DNA from: Mesostigma viride
Taxonomy: Eukaryota > Streptophyta > Mesostigmatophyceae > Mesostigmatales > Mesostigmataceae
Assembly: GCA_009746045.1 (NCBI GenBank)
Contig: RPFO01000175.1
Location: 126,001-186,000 of the forward strand
DNA: 60,000 nucleotides
Direction: 5' to 3'
Shown: in pieces, positions 39,856 to 48,804 of the stretch
Numbering within the stretch: position 1 is the stretch's first letter
Layout: each line of letters begins with the position of its first letter
Notes under the pieces: generated by a model
The model's database searches: none
Told to the model about the DNA's origin: nothing
What the model saw: the letters and a program-made list of their open reading frames with translations, nothing else
Translations under genes and position numbers: made by a program

Positions 39856-42174
39856 TCACGGGTGTTGCATCGTCATGCGCTTGCGCAACACTGCGTACTG
39901 CGGGGCAGCCTCCCGCGCCTCCTTGGTGAGTGCATCCGCGGGATTGAGTTCATCCGCGATGTGCTGGAGACGCGTGACGCAGGAGGCCGCCTCAGCGAGT
40001 ACGAGGTAATCAACGTCCTGTGACCGCGCATAGGGATTGTCAAGGAAGGCCAAACAACTTTGTGAGTCAGTGTGCACCGTGCTAGTCCAGTGAAGAGTGA
40101 ACCCACACGAGCCAAATACCCAACCCAGCAAGTACCGCAGCCACATGCCATGTGAGATAGCTGAAACAATGCCCCGGCATTCAGCCGTGTTGGGGCTAGT
40201 GGCAATGCGGCTGTGCAAGCGCGAGTACCAATCTAACAACATGCCAGGCTGGCCCTCATTGCTGATAAAGAACAGTGCCCCCATGCGGGCCCGCACTTGG
40301 CTGACTGTGCGCGTCTCTAGATTAGCATCCGTCACTATCTCGAGGTGCACCGGCTGTGAGCAATCGAGCCCACGAAGCACAATGCCGGGCGTCATGGCCA
40401 GCTGCCGCCGAACATGAATGGACCCTAGTCCTTCCAGCACATCATCGGGCAGGCGAGCGAGCACTGCCAAATCAGGTGCCACCGTGTCCGCCAACCACCC
40501 GAGCTTGCCCTTAACCGAGGGCCCATGGGTTGCCAACAGCGGGGACGGGAGGTCGGCCAGCAGGTCAACCACATAGTTGCGGCTATCCTGCATGTGCATG
40601 ACCCATTCGCCAGAACGCGAATCCCGCTGCAACGTAGACTGCACGCCGCAAAACACCACGGGTTTACCCTCCTCATGATCCACCGCCCTGCCCAGGGGAA
40701 ACTTAGCCGCCACTGCAGCAAGAAACTGGGTAGCAAAGGTGCGAGGTGCCACCAGCTTGAAGTCATCGCCATGCCACACGAAGAGGGCTGGCTCGCCAGG
40801 GACGCCGGTGGGGACCACAAAGAAGTTAGGATCCGCGCGATGGTACGTGGCCCCTAAGCTCTGCAAGACCTCCTCCGCGGAAATGCGGAAGATGATGGGA
40901 GAGCTCTGCAGCCCCTCCACCCCTGTCAACAGCTCGATATACTCGCTGCCAATGGTGCCATCCTGCCAGACCACCGGGACCTTCACCACGTAGCGGGTGC
41001 CTTGCCATGTTTGCTGCGCGACCCCAGCGTCGCTGTGGAGGAATGCCCGCTGAAAGTCACCGCACCACATCCCGTAGTCCTTGCCCGCGTTCCGCTTGCC
41101 CAAGTAGATGACCGTCAGTAGCCGATGCGAAACATGGTTGAGCCCAGGGGTATAAAGATCCTTGGCGTCCAGCGGGGAGGACCCCTTCGTCTCCGTGACC
41201 ACGGGCCTTACCCGGAACACCACCGAAGAGTTGGTCTCGTCCGGCTTGTAGGTGAGCACGAACTTCAACCGCAACCGCGTGGCCCCGGCTGGCACACTCT
41301 CCAATCCTCGGTAGACCTCGCGCTCTCGCCACTGCTCCTTGGCTCGAATGAACGCGTCGCGCCACAAAGCAAACTTGAGAGGATCTTGACAGTCCAGGAC
41401 AAGTTGCTCCCACGTCACAGGGCTATCCGCCGCCAGTGAGTGTGAGTGGAGGCCGAAGCTGCGCGGGTGCCAATCCTGAGGCTGAATGATGGACTGGACG
41501 AGCGGCGGTGTGGAAAACGCCGCCATCGGTAAGCGCCGCACGACGCCGGGCTGCCCGACCACCACCCCCAATGGAGCGTGGTACTCGCGAAGCGGGATGC
41601 TGCCCACCCCCGCGACTGACAGCAAGTCAGCGGACACTGAGAACCCCGGGTATGATACGAAAGGTTCGCCCAGCAAGGCCACATCCTCGTAGCCATCCAC
41701 GACGTGAAACGGCGTGTCAATGCCCAACACCGGCAGCACCACCATCCCGGTAACTTGATATGCCGAAGTGCCTGCAAAGTCGGTCACCGATTTGTACGGC
41801 GACTCTAGCACTGGATACAGGGTGGCTGCCCGACGAGAGATAATAGACACGGATGCTTGCGTGTCCACAGCCACCAGCTGCCACGGTCTACACGTAGGAA
41901 ACAAGGCTGACTTAACCGGCCTGACCCCCTGTGAGAGAGTTTTGACCTGAGCCACCCCTGATGCAGCTTTCGCTTTAAGCGCCTGAGCACGCCACAAGGC
42001 CGTGACCGTTGAAGCCAGGTCCCTAGGTGGGCGAGGCGCATGGGCAGGACCCTGACCCTCCGGCGAGGCCACGCTAGGCGGGCCTCCCACATTATCCGTG
42101 GCTAGCACAGGAGGTGAGTCACTACGTGCACTAGGTCCCGTCAAACCCACCCCATCCTCATCCCACCCATCCAC
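39856..42174 (-). CDS. Copia pol part 2: retropepsin-like domain, RT, RNase H
   Basis: 772 codons without a break. Residues 100-175 look like a retropepsin (LVAVDTQASVSIISRRAATL, then AYQVTGMVVLPVLG and DVALLGEPF); the active site reads DTQ instead of DTG/DSG. Copia-type RT follows (RLRLKFVLTYKP, WCGDFQRAFLHSDAG, EGLQSSPIIFR, catalytic WHGDDFKLV). RNase H has IVTDANLETRTV, SPNTAECRGIVSA, HTDSQSCLAFLD and HIADELNPADALTK. This makes element cDNA. The oddity is order: in Copia the protease normally precedes integrase, but here it lies between integrase and RT, and no other protease is visible upstream. It overlaps the integrase C-terminal frame by about 30 bases. Confidence 0.85.
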   Translation of the reverse strand: MDGWDEDGVGLTGPSARSDSPPVLATDNVGGPPSVASPEGQGPAHAPRPPRDLASTVTALWRAQALKAKAASGVAQVKTLSQGVRPVKSALFPTCRPWQLVAVDTQASVSIISRRAATLYPVLESPYKSVTDFAGTSAYQVTGMVVLPVLGIDTPFHVVDGYEDVALLGEPFVSYPGFSVSADLLSVAGVGSIPLREYHAPLGVVVGQPGVVRRLPMAAFSTPPLVQSIIQPQDWHPRSFGLHSHSLAADSPVTWEQLVLDCQDPLKFALWRDAFIRAKEQWREREVYRGLESVPAGATRLRLKFVLTYKPDETNSSVVFRVRPVVTETKGSSPLDAKDLYTPGLNHVSHRLLTVIYLGKRNAGKDYGMWCGDFQRAFLHSDAGVAQQTWQGTRYVVKVPVVWQDGTIGSEYIELLTGVEGLQSSPIIFRISAEEVLQSLGATYHRADPNFFVVPTGVPGEPALFVWHGDDFKLVAPRTFATQFLAAVAAKFPLGRAVDHEEGKPVVFCGVQSTLQRDSRSGEWVMHMQDSRNYVVDLLADLPSPLLATHGPSVKGKLGWLADTVAPDLAVLARLPDDVLEGLGSIHVRRQLAMTPGIVLRGLDCSQPVHLEIVTDANLETRTVSQVRARMGALFFISNEGQPGMLLDWYSRLHSRIATSPNTAECRGIVSAISHGMWLRYLLGWVFGSCGFTLHWTSTVHTDSQSCLAFLDNPYARSQDVDYLVLAEAASCVTRLQHIADELNPADALTKEAREAAPQYAVLRKRMTMQHP

Positions 42175-42953
42175 GGGGTCATATTGGGGCCCAGGGGAGG
42201 GGGGGGTGTAGCTGTGTCTGCCCCTGGGAGCGACCCGTGGGGTACCACCTCAGATGCTACGACAGGCGCATTATCCTTCACTACCCACCCCAGTGCCCTG
42301 TTGGCTGCCAGCTCACTCTCCATGCTATCCCCTTGCTTATAGCCTGCCACCGATGCCCATGGTACCCTATACACCCGATCATTCCACTCTATGTCTATGA
42401 CCCGCAGCGGCCAGTCTAACTTTGTGATGGCCCCAGGCCCCTGCATGGTGCCCCGTTTGCCGCTGGGCGAGCTCTCCTTGTGGAACATGACCAACTGCCC
42501 GACCTCAAAAGCGCTAGACAAATCAGGCAGCGTGGCATCCTTGAGCCGCAGCTTGGCGGCGGTATCCTGTAGATGCTGTTGGTATGCCTCTACTACCTCG
42601 GGTGAGTAGGTGCCCGCTGACAGCCCCCGAGGCGTGACTAGCCCAAAGCCCTTGACATCAAGCACGTGCCTATGGTTGCACACATGCATGAGCTCCTTGC
42701 ACCACGCCGTCTTGACCGCGTAGGATTTGCCATGTGGGTTATCCTGTCGCTTGGCTGCCACAGTCTTGACATAGCTTACAGTGCGATCTATCATGCCCAT
42801 ATTGCCGTGATCCTCACGCCCCACGATGACCACGGCCTCCATCCCCGGCAAACCTTGCACACAGCGGAACTGCTGGTCTAGCATGAGCTCCACTACGGGA
42901 TGAAAGAAAGCCAGGCTGATCTTGATAGCCCTGTGCAGGTCAGCCTCAAACAT
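42141..42953 (-). CDS. Copia integrase, C-terminal part
   Basis: Continues the integrase core after a one-base frame change at about 42960. MFEADLHRAIKISLAFFHPV and LMLDQQFRCVQG supply the second catalytic Asp region. GNMGMIDRTVSYVKTVAAKR aligns with the usual QNGVAERxNRT segment, with Asp in place of the catalytic Glu. The rest (FEVGQLVMFHKESSPSGKRG, DWPLRVIDIEWNDRVYRVPW) resembles the integrase C-terminal region. It needs the upstream frame for its first half. Confidence 0.7.
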   Translation of the reverse strand: MFEADLHRAIKISLAFFHPVVELMLDQQFRCVQGLPGMEAVVIVGREDHGNMGMIDRTVSYVKTVAAKRQDNPHGKSYAVKTAWCKELMHVCNHRHVLDVKGFGLVTPRGLSAGTYSPEVVEAYQQHLQDTAAKLRLKDATLPDLSSAFEVGQLVMFHKESSPSGKRGTMQGPGAITKLDWPLRVIDIEWNDRVYRVPWASVAGYKQGDSMESELAANRALGWVVKDNAPVVASEVVPHGSLPGADTATPPPPLGPNMTPWMGGMRMGWV

Positions 42954-42959
42954 GTGGGC

Positions 42960-44923
42960 AGCGGCTCAATGTAGGTGGCCTTGCTGAACCTATCCTTGAC
43001 TATGAAATAGGTGTCCCCCCCTTCCATGTGCATGACATCCCCCACAAGGTACCCTCGCTCCAAGGGTGGAGTCTTGGCATGCCGCCTACGCGACTTCTTC
43101 CTGATCTTGATGCAGGCAGGACACTGAGCACGCACATTCTTCAGCTCGTTGTATAAAGGTGCCCCCAACATGTGTGCCCCCTCTACCTCGGCTTGGGCCT
43201 CATGCCCGTATGCACGGTGCATCTGGTATGCTAACAGTTTCAGGGTGACAGCCTGAGGTGCAGTGGCATTGTCAGGATTCTCAACAGGTGGGGTGACTAC
43301 TGGGGTAGTGACATTGGCTAACTGGGCAGCTTCAGAGGCTGCACGAAAGGCCGCCCGTGTGAGCACCTTGCCAATGTGAAGATCCACACTAGGGTGGTGT
43401 GTACCGAGAACATCTGCCCGCCCAGCATTCTCTTGCACTGTCACAACATTCCTCATAGGCCCAACCGCCCCAGTATCTAGCTGGGGTGCTGCAGTAGTGC
43501 TTGGTCGCTCGGCGTTGTACACACCCGACCTAGAAGACACCACATTGCTTAGGTCACGCATTGTAGACCCGTGCTCAGGAAGCACGTGATCCTGGCGCGA
43601 CAGAGCCAGAGCAGCATCAACGGATTGCGTGAGCACATCACGGAAGGAGACAGAGGATGCAGTCACGTTGCTTTTAGGAACGACGTCAGGCTCTACGACG
43701 GCCCGGTTCAGCGTGACGCATTGAGCAAAAGAAGGGGTATCGAGCGTGCTCTCACCTGACTTTCGTGCTGCCCGTCGCTCTGCCCACTCCTCGCGTGTGC
43801 CGTGGACGACGATGCGCTTGGCCTTGCACGCCTCCACGCTGTGACCACGCAGAACGTCGTGGCACTTGCGGCAAAGGTTGTCCTCGAGCTCCAGGTCCGG
43901 GCGAACTCGGCAGTCATCCCGGACATGGCGACGTCCGAAGCAGCGCTCACAGCGTTGCTTGCGGTCAGTAGACGCCCCCTGCTGCCGCTTGGCCGGGGGA
44001 TTATCACCCTGCTTGGCGTCGCCACCATGCCCGCGCTTGCGCCCTCGCTGGCCCCCGTTGTTGCCGTGGCCGACGACCTTTTTCAGGATGGCCGTAAGCT
44101 CCGACCGCGTAATTGGAGCCTCTGCGCCTGAAGAAGAAGACGCGCCGGTATCCACCTTGCGCAGGGATGGCAGAGCAGCCGAGGCAGCCGGCTTGGACTG
44201 CGCACTCTTGAAGCATGAGATCAAATACAGCATGCCCTCGTCGAAACTGACAGCACTCTTCTTTTTGAGTTCCGTCGCTATGGTCAGATGCACATCCGAC
44301 GACAGGTCGCATTTCTTGAGAAATCGATTGCACAGGAAAATGGGCTTGAGAGTATCTAGCAGCTTGTGCTTGTGCACGAAGACCTGGAAATCACGTGCAG
44401 CCCCGGGCAAATTTGCCTTATTAACTGCATAGCCCTCGAAGTCGTTGAAGGCTTGCTCGTCGGCCTCTTCCTTAGACCGCGACAAGTGGGCATCTAGACC
44501 GTTGTAAAAAACTTCCCAGGTTTGTTTGTTGTCGTCCGCAATGCGAACTAGATTGGCAATGTTTGGGTGCTTTGTTGTACTGCAGAATACTGCACGGAAC
44601 TTGCCAATCAGCTCCGAATCTTTGTCTGCGCGTCCATCGCGCAGACGCTTGAGAGCAGCTAGAAAATCTGCTGCGTCGTCCGCCGTATAGTCGGCAGGTA
44701 GATCAGCGGGCACCTCCGTTTGCTTGAGAGGGCCGCGATTCAGTGCATCGTCAGCAGCAAGCATCAAATGCTTGAACTGCTTGGCCAGTTCAGGTTGCGC
44801 CACGAGGGTTTGCATCAACCTCGTGGCCTCGTCCGCACTAAAGCGTGGCAGGACGGTCCCTGCGGCCTCGCCACTTGGCGTATCTGTGTGTTCGCCCGTG
44901 CGGCTCCGTGTACCGGAAGCCAT
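42960..44923 (-). CDS. Copia Gag and integrase N-terminal part
   Basis: An open frame to 42893 starting MASGTRSRTGEHTDTP only 18 bases after the 5' LTR. The capsid-like region includes DSELIGKFRAVFCSTTKHPN and FLKKCDLSSDVHLTIATELK. A zinc knuckle CERCFGRRHVRDDC (C-x2-C-x4-H-x4-C) and a second Cys/His group CRKCHDVLRGHSVEAC follow. A linker leads to the GAG-pre-integrase HHCC region (HRAYGHEAQ ... CPACIKIRKK) and the first integrase core strand (GGDTYFIVKDRFSKATYIEP). No retropepsin is evident between the knuckles and integrase. The frame breaks at about 42960. Confidence 0.8.
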
Positions 44924-44941
44924 CGGGATTTTTATGAATAC

Positions 44942-45287
44942 AAGTTAAAGCCCGACCGGCTCAGCTATGGCGGTCGGTCACGTTGAGCTTGGGATAAGGT
45001 GAACACAGAGAACTGCTGTCGGAGCTGGCCAACCACTGGTTTATGTCTTAGCCAGCAAAGCCTATCCGGTTAGCCGTAACCGTGGGACAAGCTAGCTGTC
45101 CGTACCGACCCGGATAAGGCCCCGGACTGGGGCCTAGGTGGCGCCGGCCCTAGGCGCCGCCCTTAGACCGGTCAACCGCATCGGACCGCCGGATTATAGC
45201 CGGCGGCTTAGCGGACGCTAGCGGAAGGCGTGCGGACGGACATGGGGAACTTAGAGCCAGATCCTAGGGCTCTAGAGTTACTCAACT
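44942..45287 (-). repeat. 5' LTR of the Copia element
   Basis: 346 bases, near-identical to 39131-39478. Visible differences are two C residues in a C run near 39142 and a GC/AA change near 45174. Confidence 0.8.
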
Positions 45288-45291
45288 GCCT

Positions 45292-45738
45292 ACACATGGA
45301 CGACATCTTGGTGCACTCACGAACCTTCAAGGAGCACCTGGAGAACGTGGAGTGGGGACATGAGGTTGGGTTTCTGGGGTACAAGTTGAGTTCCATGGGT
45401 ATGACACCTGACAACGCCAAGATTGCTGCCATTCTTGAGTCGGGCCTGTGTTGCAGTCTGCACATGCATGATGTCAAGTCCTTCCTGGGCACGGTGGGGT
45501 GGTACAGGCGTTTTATCCCTGACATGGCTGCCATCTCCACCCCCTTGCTTGATTTGATCAAGAAGGATGTTCAGTTTGAGTGGACAGATAGGTGTCAGCA
45601 GGCCTTTGACCTGTTGAAGCCGAAGCTCACCACCACCCCTGTGCTGGTAGGCCCCAATCCTGATCTACCTTACCAGGTTAGGTCAGATGCCTCTCAAGGC
45701 GCCACAGGTGCTGTGCTGATGCAAGACCATGGGTATAG
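45292..45738 (+). pseudogene. Chromovirus 2 RT C-terminus and RNase H start
   Basis: Resumes RT after the Copia insertion with MDDILVHSRTFKEHLENV, GFLGYKLSSMGMTPDNAK, SFLGTVGWYRRFIPDMAAI and RNase H VRSDASQGATGAVLMQDHG. It is interrupted by the hAT element at 45747. Confidence 0.85.
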
Positions 45739-45899
45739 GCCACAGCCAGTGTACAATTATGCGCCGTATTATACGGTATTATACGGTATAATACGTTATG
45801 CGCTGGTTTTAGCGCATAATTTTTCATACTTATGCGTTTTAGCGCATAATGACGCAAAATGACGTATAATACCGTATTTTCCGGCGTTTTTTGGCGTTT

Positions 45900-47160
45900 C
45901 AGTGCGGAACAAGGCTGTTTTTGCGCGGCTGTGATGACAGTGGAACATTGCAACGACTTGAAACTACGGACAGTGAGATTGATCACATGCTTTCGTATCT
46001 CTACTAACCCGTCTGAACCAGGTCTGAACTGTAGCACATGGATTGCAAATTGAAACGTGGCGGTAGGTAGGGAGTCACAGAGGGGCGAGCACTGAGCAGC
46101 CGACGTGCTGACTGAGCACTTAGTGCATACCGGTACATAGGAATTCCTACCCAATTTTGCCTGACTTGCATGGCGAAAGCACGGAATAGCACCCTAGCGA
46201 TTGCGTTATTTACAACATACAAGCGCAGGAACTAGCCAGCTTGGCTATCGATAGCTACGTACTCATAAGTCAATTGGTAATGGATGGTTAAATTCACGCC
46301 CAGGCAACGGCGCGGTTGGGAAGCGCATGCTATATCACGTCCTGATATTTCGGCCGCACTGTGCAGGAGGTACTGCTAATGCTTTGCCGAGTCAGATCGG
46401 TTTGTTTATCCGACATAAGGTCTTTGGGTATTTATTCTTCTGGTCTGCATGTCATAAAATGTTGATGCTGGCTAGACGAAGCACATGGATTTAGCAAAGC
46501 AGGTGGCCGGAGTTTATCATTTGTTCGTCGGCCTGCATGCAACTGCATCGTCGGCCTGCATCTGACTGATCTCCTCGAAGTGCCGGTCCTGCCTGCTCCG
46601 GAGCCACGGCATGGTTGCTGCTGCACGCGATGAAAGCTTTGTTAATCTGGGCAAGAACTAGAAGAATTCAATATGTTGGGATTTGCAGTTAGCGCTGCCA
46701 GGGCCATGTTCATGGGAAGCAAGCTGAGCACATGGCAGCCTCGAGGGCGAGGGGCCACATGGCTGGCTGGATCGTCACACACAGTCACATGCAGCTCAGT
46801 ATATGCACATAGCATCGCACAATGCAAACATATAATGCATCAATTGTATTTGCGTGCATGCACTGCCAGATATATACACACATATACACAATTATGCATG
46901 CACACGTTTGCACATAATATGAATAGAGCAAGTGCATGCATGTGCAAGGGTTCCTCACCAGTTGGAACTGCATGTATAGTACTAACTATGATCACATTAC
47001 TATGTGCAAGACGAGCTTTAGCTCAGTATTACATGCTACATCGTGTCCACAATGTACACCTCATTGAGTATTTTGGGTAGGGCAACCCTGTATTTTGTCC
47101 TAAACAGTGTTTAAAACATGGGGATTGATGGTGGGTGTGTTACATGGTGTGAAACGGAGT
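45900..47160. other. hAT element interior, non-coding
   Basis: About 1.26 kb. It holds short ORFs only (up to about 158 codons on the minus strand) and a purine-pyrimidine, GCAT/TATACACA-rich stretch at 46795-46930. No transposase motif was found. Confidence 0.55.
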
Positions 47161-47249
47161 ATTCTGAGAGTGCCCGTACGATAACGTATAATACCGTATT
47201 ATACCGTATTATACATTATACTCCACCGTGACCGCATAACGCGTATAAC

Positions 47250-47628
47250 TCGGGGTTCTCTGAACATAGTTTCTTTATAGTGATACGGAAGGGGAGCCGC
47301 TGATGCTAGGTGAAATAGAGCTGGGTGATGTGATCGTAATAAGGTTGATTAGGCTTCTAGTGTACGAGTATTACGGATGATATGGCCTAATTGTTGCGGC
47401 CCATACCTTGACGGTGTGCTGAGTACCTTGACGACGGATTTTTGCGTCTAGGTTCTCCTAGCAGATCTGTGATTGCGGACGGGTTTGCAACAAGCAATAT
47501 CTGAAGTAAAACTTGACGGCTAAAACTGTTTAGAGGCCGTTGCCGGATCTGGCCGTTGGTAGAGAGCCGTTGGCCTTGAAACACGATAAAAGCTTGCTCA
47601 CCTAGCTCATGGCGGTCTCTTTTGTTTT
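47250..47628 (+). repeat. DIRS-2 terminal repeat A1
   Basis: Begins TCGGGGTTCTCTGAACATAG and ends GTCTCTTTTGTTTT; it matches A2 without a visible difference. Confidence 0.9.
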
Positions 47629-47699
47629 AACGAAGGCGGCGACAGGGGTCAGGGGCAGCGTAGCTGACGCCCGGAATTCCTTTCTGCAAAGCGGCTGGG

Positions 47700-48757
47700 A
47701 TGCCGAAGCCCGGGCGGAAGCCAGGTTCGACAGGTGCTGGGAAGCAATTACCGAAAGCTAATCCCGAGGTGCCGACAGCTACTAAACAGACGGGAAAGGG
47801 CCGACTAGGCTGGCCGACGCAGAAGAAAAGGCTCCATCAGGAGCTCTCCACTTGCTCGGGCCTGCCTGAAGTGTGCGCTGCCTTTGAGGCGGTCCTCGGG
47901 ACCGACTGGGTAACTACTGTCAGCCGGTGGTCTGCGGCCCAGCTGGAGTCCGTCGTTGGACTGCTGGTCGACCACGTGGACGGGCCTGAAATTCTGGCAG
48001 CAGCGGACCCAAACGAAGCGCTAGTGGCAGCCCTCCAAAGCGCCCGGGACTTGGCGGACTCGGACGAAGAGGAGATGCAGCCACCACGCCGGCCCACGAA
48101 AGGGGCGAAAAAGGGGACGAAAAAAGTCGGAAGCCCAGCCCCGAGCAAGGGAAAGGCCGCGGGGGATGTGAGGGAGCAGCTCTTGGAGCTGGCGGCTATT
48201 ATTGGCAAGCAGGGGCAGGCGGGCAAAGAAGAGGAGGAGGAGGAGGAGTCCGAGGAAGAGGATTTCCTGACGAAATTGAAGGATGCGCTGGCCGGGGCAG
48301 ATGGGGCTTCCAGGAAGCCGAAAAAGACCAAAGGGGTGACGCTGCCCACTCGAGCACAAGTGGTGAATTGGAGGGTGCAAGAGAGAGTGCTCCCCGAGGT
48401 GCTCGAGGATGCCAACGACAATGGAGGGGGGATAAAGAGTTGGATCATGGCTACTCGCCAAGGGGGGTGGAGGAACCAGGAAAGCAGGAAGGTGGTCATG
48501 AACATCGCCCTGGCCATGGACACACTCTTCAAGGAGTTGGGGCCGGCAGCCGGGGAGTTGGCTGGGGTAGAGTATCTCATGAGGGTGGTGGCAGCATGCT
48601 CCTAGTGGAGAGCCAGGGGTCAGGAGGGTGGAAGGTGGCTGGCCACCTCCTTGCTCTCAAGGAAGATGCCTCCTTGGTGAGCAACCCGGCCATGAAGATG
48701 GCCCTGCAAAGCGCCACGATGATGGAGAAGCTGGGCAAGGCCCAGCAAACCAAGTAA
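47700..48757 (+). CDS. DIRS-2 gag-like ORF1
   Basis: Starts MPKPGRKPGSTGAGKQLPK. A conserved N-terminal block (FEAVLGTDWVTTVSRWSAAQ) is followed by a basic/acidic linker (KEEEEEESEEEDF) and a C-terminal block (RVQERVLPEVLEDANDNGGG, KVVMNIALAMDTLFKELGPA, VEYLMRVVAA). This frame stops at 48605. The homologous reading continues in another frame to TAA at 48757 (VAGHLLALKEDASLVSNPAM..MMEKLGKAQQTK), so there is one frame break at about 48595. It is presumed to be the structural protein; no zinc knuckle is seen. Confidence 0.75.
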
Positions 48758-48804
48758 ACACCGAAAGGGTAAACCGCTCCCCCTTCCCACTGCCTCTTCC
48801 TACA

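Larger units (their letters stand above)
39131..45287 (-). mobile_element. Copia element nested in chromovirus 2
   Basis: Flanked by terminal direct repeats 39131-39478 and 44942-45287 (about 98% alike by eye), with GCCT duplicated outside (39127-39130 and 45288-45291). In element orientation the LTR starts AGTTGAGTAACTC and ends GGGCTTTAACTT, so the ends are AGTT/AACT, not TG/CA. The order is 5' LTR, an 18-base leader, Gag, integrase, retropepsin-like domain, RT, RNase H, A-rich purine run, 3' LTR. The RT/RNase H type is Ty1/Copia. Two frame changes separate the ORFs. Confidence 0.85.

Noticed and set aside
46673-47080. 135-codon ORF in the hAT interior
   Set aside because: It overlaps a GCATGCA/TATACACA low-complexity stretch and shows no transposase motif.
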